Source: Tetmemena sp. SeJ-2015 (lineage: Eukaryota; Ciliophora; Spirotrichea; Sporadotrichida; Oxytrichidae). From it: 64,000 bases of DNA. Position 1 is the first letter of the stretch; each line of letters begins with the position of its first letter. The notes under the pieces were generated by a model. That model was not told the DNA's origin and searched no databases. It saw only the letters and a program-made list of their open reading frames with translations. This document shows, one piece after another, positions 60,265 to 64,000 of the stretch. The stretch is from positions 62,001-126,000 of the forward strand of contig JAJKFJ010020827.1 in the NCBI GenBank assembly GCA_027382625.1, read 5' to 3'. A program made the position numbers and the translations under genes.

Positions 60265-63200
60265 TCAGTAGAACCAGTGCATGGTTAGTGTTTTTATAGC
60301 ATATGTCCTTGACATTTCCAATTGACTTTTGCATTAAAGAGAGATAAATTTAAAATAATAGATATGCATATCTATCTAATAATCTACTGCTTAACGAATT
60401 TATATCAACTGAAATCTCTCAGTGAAGTCAAATGGATTTGCGTTGCCTGAGAGAATCACAAAGTAGTGAAAGTTGTATTTACAAAGTTCTATTTTCAGGC
60501 CTAAATCTTATTTTTTGATTATCTAATTTTTCTACTTCCTTACTAAATAATACCTCATAAAGTTCATCAGGTGTTTTTGAGTTTCAAAGCTAATCATGGC
60601 TGCTTTATCGAATAAGATCTTTTTTAGATCCTGCTCTTGATGAATCATCATAGCCTATAAAAAAAATTAGAGTTATTTTTCAAATAGATAGCTTAGAAAA
60701 AAAATTCAAAGATAATAAGTCATTGAAATTCATGAGATTCACTAAGAGCATCCAAGTTAAGCATTGAATCTATATTTATTATTGAAACCCTTCCCTTCTT
60801 TCGAGTTTGAAGTCTCTCGGTATGATCTTAACTCCTGTTCGATATCAGTTTCTAAATATAGGGGGGAATATAATTGAGCCTTGACTCAAATAAATTAAAA
60901 TTAGCACATCTCCCACTTTAAATTCTTGATTGAATTTCATTCTAACAGGATTTGAAGCTATATTCATCATTATTTGAGCCTGCCTTCTCTCTCTTGTTGA
61001 TTAAATTTAGGATCTCAACTTGGCTCTACCTAGTTTTTTATTGCACAGAGATTCCTTATTTGATAATATTTGGATGAGGAATCGAGGATATAGAGCCTAT
61101 AGGCTATTGCCCTTATAAACTCTAGTTCCTTCCCTAGAGTAAGTTGTTTACACTTCTCTCCTTTTAGTTTCTCATGTTCTATCTCGCATTCAAAAACGCT
61201 CCACCTTCCTCCTTTTTATAGAAAGTAGCCAGATTACTTTGAGTTCCCTGCTAGTAAGCATCAGCAGGTGTGAAATGACGAGAATCTATCTTTTGAGAAT
61301 TCAAATTAGTCAAATTGAAATCATTAGCTATCTCCTTCTAATCTTTAATCATCATGACAGCTGAATTGGAATTGACTTTACTTATTTCAAGCGATGGTTG
61401 CTGATTTTTATGATTAGGCACAGAGTATCTAGTGGTCTTAGTTGGTGGCTATGCTTGCTGGAAAGTTTTGTAATTCTCTAGCAAAAGCATTCTCTAGAAG
61501 TCGTTCAGTTGAAGTGCTAAGGGAAGTGAGTCTCTCGTTTAATTTTAGGAAGAGATGAACTCATAGATGTTCTTAAAGAAAGCCTTCATTATCATTCTAA
61601 AGCTGATACTGAAAAACTTTCTCTGGTTTATTGAATTTAATAGATTTAAATTGAAATTTAGAGACAAATATTTATTCCTTAGGAAGATTTTCCAGTACCA
61701 CCTTCGCCTAACACTAAAGACAAAACCTACTGAACTTGGGAAGAATCCAGATTAGGGTTTCTTAAAACACAAAACTCCCCAAATTTGTTAGGATCTAAAA
61801 ATTCTTTGCCCCCCTGAGGAGTTTAATTCCACTCATCCGATGTGCTCAGTTGCTGATTATTAATTATCAAAATTCAACTATGATATTTAAGTAATTAAGG
61901 AGGAACTATATGATGAAAAAGCTTTGAAAATTAGTGTTCTCCATGAAGACCTTGAAAATCGCCTTGGTGTTTTCATTTTTCTCTTGCTCTACCATTTCTG
62001 GCTACTCATAGTACTAATTTAGCAATCTCTTGAAGTTATTTACCGCCTTTCCATACTTCTGGCTAATCTCCTATTCAAACTTGATTCTCTGCTTCACATA
62101 TTTCTCTCTGTCCTGATAAGATTGCTACTTCCTGCTCTTCAAAGAAATCAAAGGTGCGTACAGTTTGAGATCATAGACTATTTTTTTGAGAATGAGCAAT
62201 TTCTACAATTGCTTAGCCTTTTTCTACACTATTTTGTGTTTCTCTTTGAGGTTTACAAGTAGGACCTGCGCTTTTTCATCGACATCAGGATGGTTCATAG
62301 TTTAAGAGGAGTTAAGGGAGAGGCTTTGCTATCTTTGGTGATGCTTCAAGAGTTACTGGTTCGTCGATAGCCTTTACTCTTACTTTATCTTATTGACTAC
62401 TAAGTGAATGCTCTTTCCGAACTGTTGCTCTATCTAGGCATTAAAAAGCAAATTGTTTTATGAATGAAAAATTAAATTAATCTCAAAGAGCTTGAGAAAG
62501 GTGTCTAGAGTTATCTTGGAGTCTAGCTTTAATTCTTTGCCAGAGCCGAGAGCAACCAATCTTTGCAGGGATTTTACATTCTAGCTCAGACCAACCGAAA
62601 CCAAATTTTTGATAAGGTCACTTAAGAAAAGATAGCCTTTTCCCTAATTATCCCAGAGCCGAAACAGCTCTCCCATAAATTAGAAAAATGACCCTTGCTA
62701 GTTAGTAAAAATCAACTTTATCAATTGAATTAAAGATAGTTGCCTTCATTCGAATTTGTACTTGCATGTCTTTAATTGGCCAGCATTTACTGTTTAGTTT
62801 GCATACCAAAAGCAATCTTCCTTTACTTTGCTACTTCTCTTTTCAATCCTATAGATCCTCCTTATACCATTTACAGACTATCTAACTCATTCAAATTTTT
62901 CACCCTCTCCTCATGCATCAGCAGCCGCTCCATAAAGTCTTCTTACTTTTCTAGATCATCAGGACTAGAAAATTATTGAACCAAACAAATATATATCTTT
63001 TCTTACTTAATATCTTGATGAGAATATTCTCGATAAGCTTGCGACATCCGATTGATGGATTCGCACTGATCCTGAAATGCCTTTTTCAAGTCCTTCCTGT
63101 AATCTTCATTCTTGATTTTAGATATCGTATTTAACATCCTGTGTTTGCTGGTCAGTCTATAACAATTTTGATAAGACAACTACAGCTCATCCATAATTTT

Positions 63201-63490
63201 AACAAAACACCTCAGTACTTTAATTCAACTTACTTCTTCTGATTATTCTTGAGTTCTTAAAGGAATTAGTTATTCTACTCGTCTGTGTTGTTGGCATTAA
63301 GTTTTTACTAGTCTTTTATCATCTACTCAAAGGACTCTTTTCTCAATCTCTCATCTTCTAACTTCAGCTGTTCTCTTTCTTACTCTTTTACTAATTATCG
63401 CTGAGCTGCTTTTTGAATATAGGACTGGTAGTAATTCTCCTCACAGTCATAAATATTAAAAAATTCAAAGCCACTTAGCTTTGATCAAAC
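60265..63490 (-). CDS. Coiled-coil protein with EF-hand-like segment
   Basis: Minus strand. First clear exon near 63455 (YDCEENYYQSYIQKAAQRQ), an intron at about 63186-63235, then a long helical, charged protein: LNTISKIKNEDYRKDLKK, EDFMERLLMHEERVKNLNE. Near 62690 there is an EF-hand-like stretch FMGELFRLWDNQGKGYLFLS. Further coiled coil follows (KEKHKIVQKKAKQLQKLL, YVKQRIKFEQEISQKYGK), then a Ser/Gln-rich tail to TGA (TCA 60265-60267). The loop WDNQGKGYLFLSDLI has Asp, Gly and Ser/Asp at loop positions but is degenerate. Architecture is reminiscent of axonemal EF-hand/coiled-coil proteins. The start codon is not identified. Confidence 0.55.
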
Positions 63491-63674
63491 TGAAAATTGG
63501 ATTATTGTAAGGTTAGGAGCCAATTTTTAAAGATTAATCTTTAAAATAAATCCTGAAATCCTTAAATAATTCGCCTTTCACAATAAGTGGTTTGTGAAAA
63601 GAATATCAATCGATCTTTGTAGTAATTAATTATCCAAAGATTGCTTTGAATATCAAGTAATATTATTCTGAAAA

Positions 63675-64000
63675 ATGCAGAACCCCGAATAAAACGGACA
63701 GCTAGTGCCTAAATATCTAGGAGCAGGAGGAAATTTCCATCAACTATCCTCTGGCCACTATGCACCCTTAGATGCTGCGCCATCAAACTACAGAGATGTG
63801 AGATTCAGCCACCCTACAGCATTTACCACAACCAAGTATCTAATCAATGACGAGTTTGCTGAAGTCTTAGGCCTGAATGAACCAGTAACAAGGAAGCAAG
63901 TCTAAAATGCATTCATCAACTATGCCATCAATCACGATTTTGTGGACCTCAAATCGCACCATTACCTCATTTACAGGAATACGAGGCTGAAAAGTATGCT
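63675..64000 (+). CDS. SWIB/MDM2-domain protein, 5' part (cut by window end)
   Basis: ATG 63675 (MQNPEQNGQLVPKYLGAG) runs open to the window edge with one TAA and one TAG as Gln. The segment INDEFAEVLGLNEPVTRKQV, then AFINYAINHDFVDLKSHHYL and a final strand IYRNTRLKSM match the SWIB fold pattern (a first helix with 'ELAEFLG', an Arg before the second helix, 'WxYIKxNxLQDP', then a short strand and 'DexLkxlF'). SWIB proteins of the BAF60/RSC6 type are subunits of SWI/SNF chromatin remodellers; RSC6/BAF60 carry such a domain in the middle. The leader before the domain is Gly/Ser/Pro-rich. No stop is seen in the window, so the gene is partial. Confidence 0.6.

Noticed and set aside
1..64000. CRISPR arrays, prokaryotic operons or Shine-Dalgarno sites
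   Set aside because: Spliceosomal introns, reassigned stop codons and eukaryotic protein families rule out a prokaryotic reading; no spaced direct-repeat array was seen.

Overview
The window reads as ciliate nuclear DNA. The decisive sign is the genetic code: in every recognisable protein, TAA and TAG sit at sense positions and read as glutamine, and only TGA ends genes. Examples are the P4-ATPase motifs TGDKQETA and VSPKQK and the invariant glutamine of its GSQAARS motif. Genes are packed tightly on both strands, separated by short AT-rich spacers, and most are cut by very short GT-AG introns of about 20-80 nt. A standard-code gene finder would therefore shred this region. By eye the DNA is about 35-40 % GC, well above Tetrahymena or Paramecium. 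I cannot name the species. A few AT-rich insertions inside exons lack GT-AG ends but are flanked by short direct repeats. This could mean unprocessed germline (micronuclear) DNA, but I treat it as a hypothesis.

Layout, about 28 genes. 0-12 kb: a TMCO4/DUF726-type hydrolase-fold protein (+), a RING/TRAF zinc-finger protein (+), an LRR protein (-), a coiled-coil protein (+), a small multi-pass membrane protein (-). 12-29 kb: a long Gln-rich coiled-coil protein (+), a low-complexity protein (-), a small unknown (+), a full-length P4-ATPase flippase (+) and a giant GG-rich coiled-coil protein resembling centrosomal CEP162 (+). 29-40 kb: a TRIM-like RING/B-box/coiled-coil protein (-), four unknown or LRR genes, and a PROPPIN/WIPI-like propeller (-). 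40-54 kb: a giant CaMKK-type kinase with an N-terminal acylation signal (-), then several coiled-coil or N/Q/S-rich proteins, mostly on the minus strand. 54-64 kb: a 17-beta-HSD12-type reductase (-), a 2H phosphoesterase (+), a membrane protein (-), coiled-coil, helical and EF-hand-like genes, and the start of a SWIB-domain gene (+) cut by the window edge.

The genes do not form an operon or a single pathway. Recurrent themes are cilium/centrosome-type coiled-coil proteins, ubiquitin-ligase-like RING proteins and membrane-lipid proteins (flippase, fatty-acid elongation reductase, PROPPIN). I saw no tRNA, rRNA, CRISPR array, telomere repeat or transposase. Exon boundaries are hand-derived. Ends given as round or approximate are uncertain by tens to a few hundred bases.
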